DNA of 64,000 bases, taken from NCBI GenBank assembly GCA_903884945.1, contig CAISGR010000068.1, forward strand, positions 1 through 64,000. Reading direction: 5' to 3'. Below, one piece after another: positions 25,937 to 34,802 of the stretch (positions are counted from its first letter, which is position 1; the number at the start of each line of letters is the position of its first letter). The position numbers and the translations under genes were made by a program. Source of the DNA: an uncultured bacterium (GTDB lineage: Bacteria; Pseudomonadota; Alphaproteobacteria; Sphingomonadales; Sphingomonadaceae). The notes under the pieces were generated by a model. That model was not told the origin of the DNA. It ran no database searches and was given only the letters and a program-made list of their open reading frames with translations.

Positions 25937-27282
25937 GCGACGCAGCGATGAACCTGCTGTCGATCGCGGCCGACGTCCGCTCCGGGCGCCGCCTCGCCCG
26001 GGACGTTGCGGCCGAGGCGCTTGGACGGATCGCCGCGCGCGACGCGGCGATCAACGCGGTGACGCGCCTGTTGCCCGATCGTGCGATGGCCGAAGCAGCG
26101 GCCGTGGATGCCACGGTCGCCCGGGGCGAAGATCCGGGGCCGCTGGCCGGCGTACCCTATGGCGTCAAGGACCTGTTCGACGTCCTCGGCCTGCCGACCA
26201 CCGCCGGAGCAGCGATGCGGCGCGGGGCGACACCCGCTGCCGCCGACGCGCGGGCGATCCAGCGGCTCGAAGCGGCTGGCGCGGTACTCATCGCGACGCT
26301 CAACATGGACGAATATGCCTATGGCTTCGTCACCGACAACGCCGAATGGGGCATCACGCGCAATCCCCATGATACCGAACGCTTCGCGGGCGGGTCGTCC
26401 GGCGGATCGGCGGCTGCGGTTGCAGACGGGATGCTGGCGTTCACCCTCGGCAGCGACACCAATGGATCGATCCGCATCCCGGCAAGCCTGTGCGGCGTTT
26501 ATGGGTTGAAGCCGACGCACAAATCACTGCCGATGGAAGGCACTTTCCCGTTCGTCGAAAGCCTCGACGATATCGGCCCGTTTGCGCGCACGGCGGCAGA
26601 ACTGAAGGCGATTTTCGAGGTGCTGATCGGGGAAGCGGGTGCGGCACCGGACACTCGGCCGGACCGGATCGCGATGCTGGGCGGATGGTTCAGACGCAAC
26701 CTCGCCCCCGCGATGGACTCCGCGCTCGACGAACTCTCGACCGGGCTCGGCGGGCTTGCGACGGTCGAGCTGCCGCAGGTCGGCCGCGCACGATCCGCGG
26801 CGTTCCTGATGACCGCCTTCGAAGGCGGCGCGCTGCACTTGCCGAACCTGCGCCGCAACCCGCTGGATTTCGATCCGGCGACGCGCGACCGCCTGATTGC
26901 CGGCGCGGCGCTGCCGCGTTCCGTCTATGACGAGGCCCTCGCGTTTCGCGCCTGGTTCCGCGAACAGGTCAACGCCGCCTTCCTGCAGCACGACGTGCTG
27001 ATCGCCCCGTCCGTCTTCGGCCCGTCGCCCCGAATAGATCACCCGGTGATCGAGATCGACGGCAAGCCGGAAGCGGCGCGCGCCAATCTGGGGCTCTATA
27101 CCCAGCCGATCAGCTTCCTGGGGCTGCCAGTGGTGGCGGCACCGCTGCGGCGACCGGACGGGCTACCCCTGGGCATCCAGCTGATCGCGGCGCAGGGCAA
27201 CGACCGGCGCCTGTTTGCGCTCGCCGAACGGATGGAGGCGATGGGGCTGCTGGGCTACTCGGCGCCATCGCCGCAGCGCTGA
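25933..27282 (+). CDS. AtzE-like amidase (amidase-signature family)
   Basis: A 449-residue amidase-signature hydrolase. The Ser-cisSer-Lys triad is complete: K79 (GVPYGVKDLFDV), S155 (AGGSSGGSAA) and S179 (DTNGSIRIPAS), with the normal spacing of 24 between the serines. The whole pattern resembles AtzE, the 1-carboxybiuret hydrolase of cyanuric acid degradation, and GatA. Gene order with the small AtzG-like protein supports that. It should hydrolyse a carboxamide or ureide to acid and ammonia. The rest of the cyanuric acid pathway (AtzD, AtzF/H) is not present, so the true substrate is probably a different ureide formed here. It converges on the LysR gene. Confidence 0.9.
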   Translation: MSDAAMNLLSIAADVRSGRRLARDVAAEALGRIAARDAAINAVTRLLPDRAMAEAAAVDATVARGEDPGPLAGVPYGVKDLFDVLGLPTTAGAAMRRGATPAAADARAIQRLEAAGAVLIATLNMDEYAYGFVTDNAEWGITRNPHDTERFAGGSSGGSAAAVADGMLAFTLGSDTNGSIRIPASLCGVYGLKPTHKSLPMEGTFPFVESLDDIGPFARTAAELKAIFEVLIGEAGAAPDTRPDRIAMLGGWFRRNLAPAMDSALDELSTGLGGLATVELPQVGRARSAAFLMTAFEGGALHLPNLRRNPLDFDPATRDRLIAGAALPRSVYDEALAFRAWFREQVNAAFLQHDVLIAPSVFGPSPRIDHPVIEIDGKPEAARANLGLYTQPISFLGLPVVAAPLRRPDGLPLGIQLIAAQGNDRRLFALAERMEAMGLLGYSAPSPQR

Positions 27283-27296
27283 CCGGGCGCCCGGTC
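27281..27296. repeat. palindrome between converging amidase and lysR genes
   Basis: GACCGGGCGCCCGGTC is a perfect 16-base palindrome lying across the stop of the amidase gene and just before the LysR stop (27307, minus strand). It may act as a bidirectional transcription stop, although no T-run follows on either side. Confidence 0.4.
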
Positions 27297-27306
27297 TTCG
27301 CCCAGC

Positions 27307-28209
27307 CTATTGCAGCAACGGCTCGATCGCGAGCTTGATCTCCTCGGCCAGGCGGCTGACGGCCGACCGCAACGTGCTGTTCTTCCGGTAGATGAGGCTC
27401 AGCGGCTGCGGCTTCACGAACTGGTCGCGGATCGGAACATAGACCAGTTCACCGCGGGTCCTTTCCTCGGCGATGTCGACCCGCGTCATGAACGTGATCC
27501 CCTCCTGACGCCGGGCCAAGTGCTTCATGAAGCTGACCGAATTGGACACGATCTGCGGCTGGAAGTTCAGGTTTGCCTGGGCGAACGCGTCATGGATGAT
27601 ACCGTAGATACTCATCGTCTCGTCGCCGACGATCAATGGATAGGCGATACAATCGCTCAGCCGTACCGATGTTTCGCTCGCCAGCGGGTGCGAGGTCGCC
27701 ACGACCGCGCCAAGCCGGGTTTCGCACTGATACAGAACCGAGGATCCGGGCGTGGTGGACACATTGTAGCCAAGCGCAAGATCCCACTCGCCACTCGCGA
27801 GTCCGGACGCCAGTTGCTGTCCGAACACGCTGAAGACATGGACCTGGACGCGCGGATGGCTGCGGCGGAATCCCTGGGATACCTGCGGCATCAGGTTGGC
27901 CGCGAGATTCTCGAACGTGGCGATCGTGACCGCCCCGCCCTGCAACCCCTGCAACGCCGAAATCTCGGCGCGGGCGCGCTCATGTTCCTTGAGCGTCCTG
28001 CGGATATGCGCGAGCAGGATCTCGCCCGCAGCGGTCGGGCGGACCTTGCGCGGCAGACGCTCGAACAATTGCGTTCCGATCTCCTGCTCATAGGCGATGA
28101 TCTGGCGATTGATCGCGGTCGACGCGACGTTGAGATGCTGCGCCGCCTTGCGGATCGAGCCACGCCGGGCGACCTCGTCGATATAGCGGAGCAGTCTGGC
28201 ATGCAGCAT
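27307..28209 (-). CDS. LysR-family transcriptional regulator
   Basis: A 300-residue LTTR. The N-terminal winged HTH (MLHARLLRYIDEVARRGSIRKAAQHLNVASTAIN, core SIRKAAQHLNVAST) occupies residues 1-60 and the effector-binding domain about 90-300. It is transcribed away from the second TonB receptor, with 246 bases between them that hold repeats (28263-28302). That is the classic arrangement for a LysR protein that controls the divergent operon in response to a pathway intermediate. The operon it would control runs from the receptor at 28456 to the ribokinase at 36929. Confidence 0.92.
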   Translation of the reverse strand: MLHARLLRYIDEVARRGSIRKAAQHLNVASTAINRQIIAYEQEIGTQLFERLPRKVRPTAAGEILLAHIRRTLKEHERARAEISALQGLQGGAVTIATFENLAANLMPQVSQGFRRSHPRVQVHVFSVFGQQLASGLASGEWDLALGYNVSTTPGSSVLYQCETRLGAVVATSHPLASETSVRLSDCIAYPLIVGDETMSIYGIIHDAFAQANLNFQPQIVSNSVSFMKHLARRQEGITFMTRVDIAEERTRGELVYVPIRDQFVKPQPLSLIYRKNSTLRSAVSRLAEEIKLAIEPLLQ

Positions 28210-28262
28210 TGAGTGCCTCCGTTCCCGAATACGCCGACGCGCCGGGAGAACCGAGACTTTAA

Positions 28263-28302
28263 AGGCACCGCAATGAGATCAAAAGAGTTCTTTTAGGCAC
28301 CG
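28263..28302. promoter_or_regulatory. probable LysR-controlled operator: direct repeat around an inverted repeat
   Basis: AGGCACCG occurs at 28263-28270 and again at 28295-28302, 32 bases (three helix turns) apart. Between them lies AAAAGAGTTCTTTT (28281-28294), a perfect 6-bp inverted repeat with a 2-base centre. The block sits in the gap between the divergent lysR gene and TonB receptor, where a LysR protein normally binds. Function is inferred from position and symmetry. Confidence 0.55.
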
Positions 28303-28455
28303 ATCTGGCATGATCTACAAGGCGGGTCGGCGCGGCAAGGACGGCGCGCCCACGGCAACAATGCCGGGGCCTTCGACATGAAAACAATCGGCCGTCACCG
28401 GCGAGCCGAAAGCAGGAGGGCTGGGAGTTTCGCGACACTCAAAAAGGGGCCTCAC

Positions 28456-30741
28456 ATGAACATCAGGAATCTCGGCGGATCCATTCTCTTCTTGACCGGC
28501 GCTTCGGCAATGGCCCTGGTTTCCGCGAGCGCCTTTGCCGCAACGACGGATAAGCCAGTCAATGCCGCGCCCGCAGACGACGCTGACGGCCTCAAGGACA
28601 TCATCGTGGTCGGCGAGAAGCGCGAGACGACGCTGCAGCGCGCACCGCTCTCGATCACCGCTGTCAGCGGCGACGCGCTCAAGCAGCGCAACGCCAACGA
28701 ACTGAACGACCTCAACGGCATCGTGCCGGGCCTGACGATCATGAAGAGCGAAGGCTCGGCACGCATCGTGGCCATCCGTGGCATCGGCTACGAGACATCG
28801 GCCAATCCCAATTCGCAGCCCGGCGTCGCCTTCCACATCGACGGCGTCTACATCGCCCATGTCATGGCGCTGGGCCAGGACCTGCTCGATGTGGACCGCG
28901 TCGAGGTGCTTCGCGGTCCGCAGGGCACGGTGTTCGGCCAGACCTCCACCGGCGGCGCGGTCAACGTCATCACCAGGAAGCCGATCCTGGGCGAGGCAAG
29001 CGGCACCGCGTCGCTAAGCTATGGCAACTATAATTACCTGAAGGGTGTCGCCGCGGTTAACATCCCGATCAGCGAGACGCTGGCGGCCCGCTTCAGCGCG
29101 CAATATCTGCGACACGATGGCTATGGCTACGCGACCAGAGTGCCCGGCTATTCCCAATATGCGCTCGACGACGCCAACAATGTCGGCCTGCGCGGTTCGC
29201 TCCTGTGGAAGCCGACCGACGGCTTCAGCGCGATCCTTTCGGGCCAGACCTTCGATGCCGACCACAATGCCGCGCTGCAGAAGAACGTCAACGATCCCAA
29301 TCCGGATCCCCGCGTCGTCACCCAGGACTATCCCGGCCGATACGCACTCAAGACCCGCATGGTGAACCTCACCCTCGCACAGGAAATCGGCAGCTTCGCG
29401 ACCCTGAAGTCAGTCACTGCCTATCAATATATGGACAAGCGGCAGACCGCCGATACAGATCGCCTTGCAGGCAGCTTCTTTGTCCACACCGTGCGCTGGC
29501 GCGACAAGAGCAAGGCGTTCACGCAGGAGGTGTCGCTTTCATCGCAGGATCAAGGGTCCCTCGACTGGACACTGGGCGGCTTCTACCTGCGCCAGCATGC
29601 CCTGAAGGATTATCTGTCGCTCGGCAGCAATCCCGGCCTGACCTATCTGGGCATGCCGATCGTCTTCGCGACCTACAGCCCGTACCAGCACACCTCGATC
29701 GCGGGTTATGGCCAGGCGACGCTGCAGGCGACCGACCGGCTCGCGCTGACGGCAGGTGGCCGCTACAGTTGGGACAAGACGACCGGCCAGCCGATCAACT
29801 TCTTCAACCAGTTCGGCGTCGCCAATCCGCGCGAATCCAAGAGCGACGCCTTTACCGGCAAGCTCGGCGCGGAATATCAGGCGACACCCACCAACATGAT
29901 CTATTTCACTGCCTCGCGCGGCTACAAGCCGAGCGGTGTGAACTTCAACCAGGGGGCGGTCATGGTACCGCAGACCTACAAGAAGGAAACGGTCGACGCG
30001 CTCGAACTCGGCTTCAAGAACGAATTCTTCGATCGAACGGTGCGCTTCAACGCCTCCGGCTATTATTACTGGTACGACAATTACCAGTACACGGCCGAGG
30101 ACCCCCGCCCGAACAGCGGCGGCAGCGCCAATATTCCCCGAGCGGAAATCTACGGCCTCGAACTCGAGGCGTCGGTCCTGCCGGTCAAGGGTTTGCGCTT
30201 CGATGGCATTTTGTCGCTCGCCTCGGGCAAGTTCAAGGGCGACTACAAAACGATCGATTCACAAGGCGCCCTGCTGATCCGGCAGGCAGCCTCGATCGCC
30301 CTGGGCCTGCCACAGCCCTATGTCAGCGGGTATGGCTATAACCCGGCGGTGATCGCCGCCGTCCAGGCGAATCTCAGCAATACCAATGGCCATGAAGTGG
30401 CCAAGCTGCCCGGCGTGCAAGGCAGTGTCTCCTCCACCTATACCGGCGAGATCGGCCCGGGCGAAGTCACCCTGAAGGGGGAGATGGTCTATCGGGGAGA
30501 GTTCAACTCGCGGATCTTCACCAGTGGCCCGCTGGACCGCGTACCGTCCTACACGGTGTTCAACGCGCTCGTGCAATATGCGCCGCACAATTCGAACATG
30601 ACCTTTTCGATCTCGGCGCAGAATCTCTTCGACAAGAATGGGATAAACTCCCTGTTCACCGATCCGTACGGCGCGCTGACCACCAGCGTGGAATATATCA
30701 ACCCGCGCCAGGTTTTCGGGACTGTCGCCTTCAAATTCTAA
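28456..30741 (+). CDS. TonB-dependent outer-membrane receptor (second of two)
   Basis: A 761-residue receptor. The signal peptide (about 1-28, ending ASAFA) precedes a TonB-box-like DIIVVGEKRETT, a plug with VEVLRGPQGTVFGQTSTGGAVNVITRK (core VLRGPQGTVFGQ) and a barrel ending in KF. ATG 28456 is chosen over an in-frame ATG at 28378 because it begins at the signal peptide and follows AAAAAGGGG. It is clearly paralogous to the receptor at 560. It heads an eight-gene operon with a Rieske oxygenase, a TauD oxygenase, a carrier, hydrolases and a ribokinase, and is likely induced with them by the LysR protein. Confidence 0.94.
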   Translation: MNIRNLGGSILFLTGASAMALVSASAFAATTDKPVNAAPADDADGLKDIIVVGEKRETTLQRAPLSITAVSGDALKQRNANELNDLNGIVPGLTIMKSEGSARIVAIRGIGYETSANPNSQPGVAFHIDGVYIAHVMALGQDLLDVDRVEVLRGPQGTVFGQTSTGGAVNVITRKPILGEASGTASLSYGNYNYLKGVAAVNIPISETLAARFSAQYLRHDGYGYATRVPGYSQYALDDANNVGLRGSLLWKPTDGFSAILSGQTFDADHNAALQKNVNDPNPDPRVVTQDYPGRYALKTRMVNLTLAQEIGSFATLKSVTAYQYMDKRQTADTDRLAGSFFVHTVRWRDKSKAFTQEVSLSSQDQGSLDWTLGGFYLRQHALKDYLSLGSNPGLTYLGMPIVFATYSPYQHTSIAGYGQATLQATDRLALTAGGRYSWDKTTGQPINFFNQFGVANPRESKSDAFTGKLGAEYQATPTNMIYFTASRGYKPSGVNFNQGAVMVPQTYKKETVDALELGFKNEFFDRTVRFNASGYYYWYDNYQYTAEDPRPNSGGSANIPRAEIYGLELEASVLPVKGLRFDGILSLASGKFKGDYKTIDSQGALLIRQAASIALGLPQPYVSGYGYNPAVIAAVQANLSNTNGHEVAKLPGVQGSVSSTYTGEIGPGEVTLKGEMVYRGEFNSRIFTSGPLDRVPSYTVFNALVQYAPHNSNMTFSISAQNLFDKNGINSLFTDPYGALTTSVEYINPRQVFGTVAFKF

Positions 30742-30813
30742 TCGGACGCAACCGTACCGCGTAACTCCGGGCCGGCGTCTCGCGGCGTCGGCTCGGGATA
30801 GAGGATCAAGCTA

Positions 30814-31905
30814 ATGCTCACGTCGAAGCAGCCGGTGCTGCGCAATTTCTGGTACGCTACCGAGCCAATCAGCGTGCTTGGCGACGGCCCAAGAGCGTTT
30901 CGCCTCATGGGCGAGGATATCGTCCTGTTCCTTGACGGCGATGGCCGGCCGGTGGCGCTGCGCGACCGGTGCTGCCATCGGACCGCGCGCTTGTCCAAGG
31001 GCTGGTGCGACAAAGGCAATATCGTGTGCGGCTATCATGGCTGGAGCTATGATCGCACGGGCGCCCTGATCGGCATCCCGCAATATCCCGGGGACAAGGC
31101 GATCCCGAAATTCGGCGTCGACGCGTTCCACTGCGAAGAGCGCTATGGCTATGCCTGGGTATGCCTCGGCGAGCCGATGAGCGACATCCCGGAGATCGCC
31201 GAGGATGCCGATCCCTCCTATCGGCGCATCGCCCAGTTCCATGATGTGTGGCGGACCTCGCCACTGCGCTTCATGGAGAATTCATTCGACAACGCCCATT
31301 TCTCCTTCGTCCACAAAGGGACGTTCGGCCAGATGGAGCAGCCGGTGCCCGGGAAATACCGGCTGACCGAGACCGATTATGGTTTCGACGCGGACGCCAC
31401 CGTCGAAATTCGTAATCCCCCCTCGTCCCATCGCGTCACCGGCACGGATACGGAAATGGTCGACCGGCACTTGCGCAACCGGTGGTTCCTGCCCTTCTGC
31501 CGGCGGCTCGACATCGAGTATCCGGGCGGCCTGCGCCACATCATCTTCAATTGCGCGACACCAATCGACGACGAGAGCATCTACATCGCGCAGATTCTCT
31601 ATCGCAATGACCGCGAGGAGGATTGCTCGACGGCCGAGTTGATCGCCTGGGACCGGGCGATCATCGAGGAAGACAGGGAAATCCTCGAATCCACCGATCC
31701 AGATGCACCGCTCAACGCAGCGTCCGGCGAGGAAGGATCGATGATCTCCGACCATCCCGGCCTGATCATCCGGAAGCAATTGCTCAAGCTGCTGCGCGAC
31801 AATGGTGAGATCGAGATGCGGAGCAGCGCACCACGGCCAAGCGTCTTCCGCGACGCGACCGCCGATCGACCCAGCCCAATACCCGCTACGACAAAGGCAG
31901 ACTGA
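30814..31905 (+). CDS. Rieske oxygenase, phthalate dioxygenase/vanillate demethylase type
   Basis: A 363-residue single-component-type Rieske oxygenase. Cluster ligands are C53-x-H55 and C72-x2-H75; the iron site is D159-x2-H162-x4-H167, preceded by E155-N156. NFWYATEP at the start and CGYHGWSYDRTG are typical of the group with vanillate O-demethylase, phthalate 4,5-dioxygenase and ammeline/carbazole-like enzymes. Such enzymes hydroxylate or demethylate aromatic and heteroaromatic rings using electrons from a separate reductase, which I do not see here. It belongs to a different clade from the Rieske protein at 4511. One base separates its stop from the next ATG. Confidence 0.92.
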   Translation: MLTSKQPVLRNFWYATEPISVLGDGPRAFRLMGEDIVLFLDGDGRPVALRDRCCHRTARLSKGWCDKGNIVCGYHGWSYDRTGALIGIPQYPGDKAIPKFGVDAFHCEERYGYAWVCLGEPMSDIPEIAEDADPSYRRIAQFHDVWRTSPLRFMENSFDNAHFSFVHKGTFGQMEQPVPGKYRLTETDYGFDADATVEIRNPPSSHRVTGTDTEMVDRHLRNRWFLPFCRRLDIEYPGGLRHIIFNCATPIDDESIYIAQILYRNDREEDCSTAELIAWDRAIIEEDREILESTDPDAPLNAASGEEGSMISDHPGLIIRKQLLKLLRDNGEIEMRSSAPRPSVFRDATADRPSPIPATTKAD

Positions 31906-31906
31906 C

Positions 31907-32779
31907 ATGGCATCGGTTTCCGCGACGACCCAAGGCTTCGAGGTTCGGCCCATCGGCAGGGGCCTGGGCTCGGAAGTGACCGGCATCGATCTCGCCACGG
32001 CCAGCGACACCACGCTCGCCGAACTCGCGGCGCTGTATCGCCAGGGAAGCGTGCTGGTTCTGCGCGGCCAGGACCTGACGCCCGAACAACTGACCCGCTT
32101 CGGCCGGGCACTTGGGCCGCTCGAGGATCATACCCGCGAACAATTTACCCTGCCGGGCTACCCGACCATCTACATCCTGTCGAACAAGGAAGTCGACGGC
32201 AGGCGGATCGGTGTCCACCGGGACGGCATGGGCTGGCACACCGACGGGTCCTATCTGGCCAATCCGCTGGACACCACGGTGCTCTACGCGCTCGAATCGC
32301 CGCCGGTTGGCGCCGACACCCTGCTGGCGGACATGCGCGAGGCGTTCGAAGCGCTCCCCCTCGAGCAACGCGACGCATTGCGCGAAAAGCAGGTGCTCCA
32401 CAGCTTCGTGCATCTCATCGGCAATCTCGACCCGGAGGCGCGCTCGGTCGTCACCGCCGAGCAGCGCGAGCGCGCACCCGATGTCATTCACCCCCTCGTG
32501 CTGCCACGGGCGGACGGCACGGAGAATTTCTATCTCAGCAGCGGCTCGACCAAGGAGATTCTCGGCCAGGATCCCGAGGAAGGGCGGCAGCTGGTTCGCG
32601 ACCTCATCGTTCACGCGACGCAGGAACGCTTCATCTATCGTCACCGGTGGAAGGTGGGCGATGTCCTGGTGTGGAACAACCGCCAGACGATGCACCGTGC
32701 GACCGAGTATGACGACAAGAAATACCAACGTCTGGTGTATCGCCTGTGGATCGCCGGCACCGGCGGGCTCGGGGCGTGA
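31907..32779 (+). CDS. TauD/TfdA-family Fe(II)/2-oxoglutarate dioxygenase (4 of 4)
   Basis: A 290-residue oxygenase. Iron ligands are H111-x-D113 (WHTDGS) and the His of MHRATEYDD near 264; the co-substrate Arg is in LVYRLWIAG. N-terminal GSEVTGIDLATASD fits the family. ATG 31907 lies one base after the Rieske stop; the open frame upstream overlaps that gene and is ignored. It is only distantly similar to the copies at 8460 and 22887. Its stop overlaps the GTG of the MFS gene. Confidence 0.92.
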   Translation: MASVSATTQGFEVRPIGRGLGSEVTGIDLATASDTTLAELAALYRQGSVLVLRGQDLTPEQLTRFGRALGPLEDHTREQFTLPGYPTIYILSNKEVDGRRIGVHRDGMGWHTDGSYLANPLDTTVLYALESPPVGADTLLADMREAFEALPLEQRDALREKQVLHSFVHLIGNLDPEARSVVTAEQRERAPDVIHPLVLPRADGTENFYLSSGSTKEILGQDPEEGRQLVRDLIVHATQERFIYRHRWKVGDVLVWNNRQTMHRATEYDDKKYQRLVYRLWIAGTGGLGA

Positions 32780-34029
32780 GCCAGGCAGCGGTTGCCGCCA
32801 GCATCGCCGTCGACGCCGGTGAGCGACCGAGCCGCTGGCCCTATGCCGTGCTCGCCTGCTTCAGCCTGCTGCTCTTCCTCGGCTTCGCCTCGACCTTCTC
32901 CGCTCTGGGGGTAACGCTGCCGAACATGGTCAGGGAAATGGGGTGGAACTGGACCCAGGCAGGCCTCGGCTTCACCCTGCTCGGGGTCTCCTGCGCAGCA
33001 TCCTCCTATCTGCCGGCGAAATTGATCCGCCGCTTCGGGGTGCGGGCGCCGCTGCTGCTCGGCACGGCCGTGCTGTGCTCGGGCCTGCTCTGCCTGTCGC
33101 GCACGCACAGCCTGCCACCCTTCTTCGCCGGCACCATCCTGTGCGGCATCGGCTATCAGCTGATTGCGATGATCCCGGGCACGCATGTGCTGTCATCGAT
33201 GTTCAGCCGCCGCTCCCTGACCTTCGGGATCTATTTCACCTCCGGATCGCTCGGCGGCGTCGCAGGCCCCTGGATCGTCCTCAGCACGATGACTGCCTTT
33301 GACGGCGCGTGGCGCATGGTCTGGATCGTCCTGGCGATCGCGGTGTTCCTGGCGGGCACGCTCTCGACGATCATCGTCGGGCGCGGCAGCGACTCGCACC
33401 AGCGCGCCGTTTCCGACGCGCCGGCACCGCTCGCCGAGGAAGGCTGGCCGGTACGTGCCGCGCTCCGCACACCGCAATTCTGGCTGTTGTTCGGTGCCTA
33501 TTTCAGCCAGTTGCTGATCCTGAGCTGCGTCGCCAGCATGTCGGTCGCCCATCTCACGCAGATGAAGATCACGCCCGCCATCGCGGCGGGAATGCTGAGC
33601 CTCGAGGCGCTGGTCCAGGTGGTGGCCCGCCTGCTCGGCGGCGTGATCGGCGAATTCGTAAGCCGCAAGCTGCTGCTGCTCTGCGGCCTCGCGGCGGCGA
33701 CGGTCGGCGTCTGGACGCTGTCGATCGCGCGCGACGATACCGCACTCGTCATCTACGCGCTGCTGACCGGCGTCGGCGTCGGCCTGACCGCCCTCTCCTC
33801 CACGCTCCTGCTGCTCGAATATTTCGGCAAGAAGCACAATCTGGAGCTCTTCTCGATCATCTGCACGCTGGTGGCGGTGTCATCGTTCAATTCGCTGGTG
33901 GGCGGCGCGATCCGCGACGCCACCGGATCCTTCGCCCTGGCATTCCAGTTGTTCGGCTGCATTCCTGCCCTGATATTCTTGGCAACCCTGGTCACGCCGC
34001 GACCGCGTCGCGCGGAGGATATCGTATGA
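32776..34029 (+). CDS. MFS transporter
   Basis: A 417-residue inner-membrane carrier with about 12 helices and the loop motif PAKLIRRFGVRAP between helices 2 and 3. The start is GTG 32776, overlapping the previous stop as GTGA. An ATG 30 bases upstream lies inside the TauD gene and adds no membrane segment. It shares general architecture with the carrier at 3168 (a long first loop and a soluble linker near residue 200). It lies in the LysR-controlled operon and probably imports the compound that the TonB receptor brings to the periplasm. Confidence 0.88.
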   Translation: MSQAAVAASIAVDAGERPSRWPYAVLACFSLLLFLGFASTFSALGVTLPNMVREMGWNWTQAGLGFTLLGVSCAASSYLPAKLIRRFGVRAPLLLGTAVLCSGLLCLSRTHSLPPFFAGTILCGIGYQLIAMIPGTHVLSSMFSRRSLTFGIYFTSGSLGGVAGPWIVLSTMTAFDGAWRMVWIVLAIAVFLAGTLSTIIVGRGSDSHQRAVSDAPAPLAEEGWPVRAALRTPQFWLLFGAYFSQLLILSCVASMSVAHLTQMKITPAIAAGMLSLEALVQVVARLLGGVIGEFVSRKLLLLCGLAAATVGVWTLSIARDDTALVIYALLTGVGVGLTALSSTLLLLEYFGKKHNLELFSIICTLVAVSSFNSLVGGAIRDATGSFALAFQLFGCIPALIFLATLVTPRPRRAEDIV

Positions 34030-34802
34030 AGGCCCTGGGAAACACGCCGCGCAACCAATGGCGCGTATCGCCCGAGCGGGTGGACCTGGTCAGGCCGCCC
34101 GTCCCGCCTCATATCGTCGAGCTGGAGATCGAGCCGCGCACCCTGCGGATCGACATGACACGCACCGCGCTGCTGATCATCGATATGCAGAACGACTTCT
34201 GCCATCCCGATGGCTGGCTTGCGTCGATCGGCGTCGACATCGCACCCGCCCGCGCGCCGATCGAGCCATTGCAACGAGTATTGCCGGCGCTGCGCGAGGC
34301 GGGCGTGCCGGTGCTCTGGCTAAATTGGGGCAATCGACCCGATCTGCTCAATATCAGCCCTGCCCTCCTCAACGTCTACGACCCGAATGGCGAGGGCGTC
34401 GGCCTCGGCGCACCGCTGCCGTCCAACGGCGCGCCTGTGCTGGAGGCGGGAAGCTGGGCAGCGGCCATCATCGATGACCTCGCCGTCGCGCCGGGGGACG
34501 TCAGGGTCGACAAGTTCCGCATGTCCGGTTTCTGGGACACGCCGCTCGACAGCATCCTGCGCAACATGGGCGTGACCAGCCTGTTGTTCGCGGGGGTCAA
34601 TCTCGATCAGTGCGTGATGTGCACGCTGCAGGACGCCAACTTCCTCGGCTATGATTGCATCCTGCTGGAAGATTGCGCAGCGACCACCTCGCCCGCGTTC
34701 TGCACCGAGGCTACCCTGTACAATATCCAGCAATGCTTCGGCTTTGTCGCCAGCGCGACCGCGATGATCGCGGCGCTCGCTACCGAAGGGGATATGCTGT
34801 GA
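34026..34802 (+). CDS. isochorismatase-family amidohydrolase (3 of 3)
   Basis: A 258-residue cysteine hydrolase, longer than the other two by an N-terminal stretch (RVSPERVDLVRPPVPPHIVELEIEP, in part). Triad residues are D53 (IIDMQNDFC), K163 (RVDKFRMSGF) and C196 (VNLDQCVMCT). The N-terminal arm and the QCVMCTLQDANFLGYD region resemble biuret hydrolase and RutB-like amidases. The ATG overlaps the upstream stop as ATGA. Its partner genes are a creatininase-family enzyme and a cupin. It is a good candidate for hydrolysing a ureide or linear diamide. Confidence 0.9.
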   Translation: MKALGNTPRNQWRVSPERVDLVRPPVPPHIVELEIEPRTLRIDMTRTALLIIDMQNDFCHPDGWLASIGVDIAPARAPIEPLQRVLPALREAGVPVLWLNWGNRPDLLNISPALLNVYDPNGEGVGLGAPLPSNGAPVLEAGSWAAAIIDDLAVAPGDVRVDKFRMSGFWDTPLDSILRNMGVTSLLFAGVNLDQCVMCTLQDANFLGYDCILLEDCAATTSPAFCTEATLYNIQQCFGFVASATAMIAALATEGDML

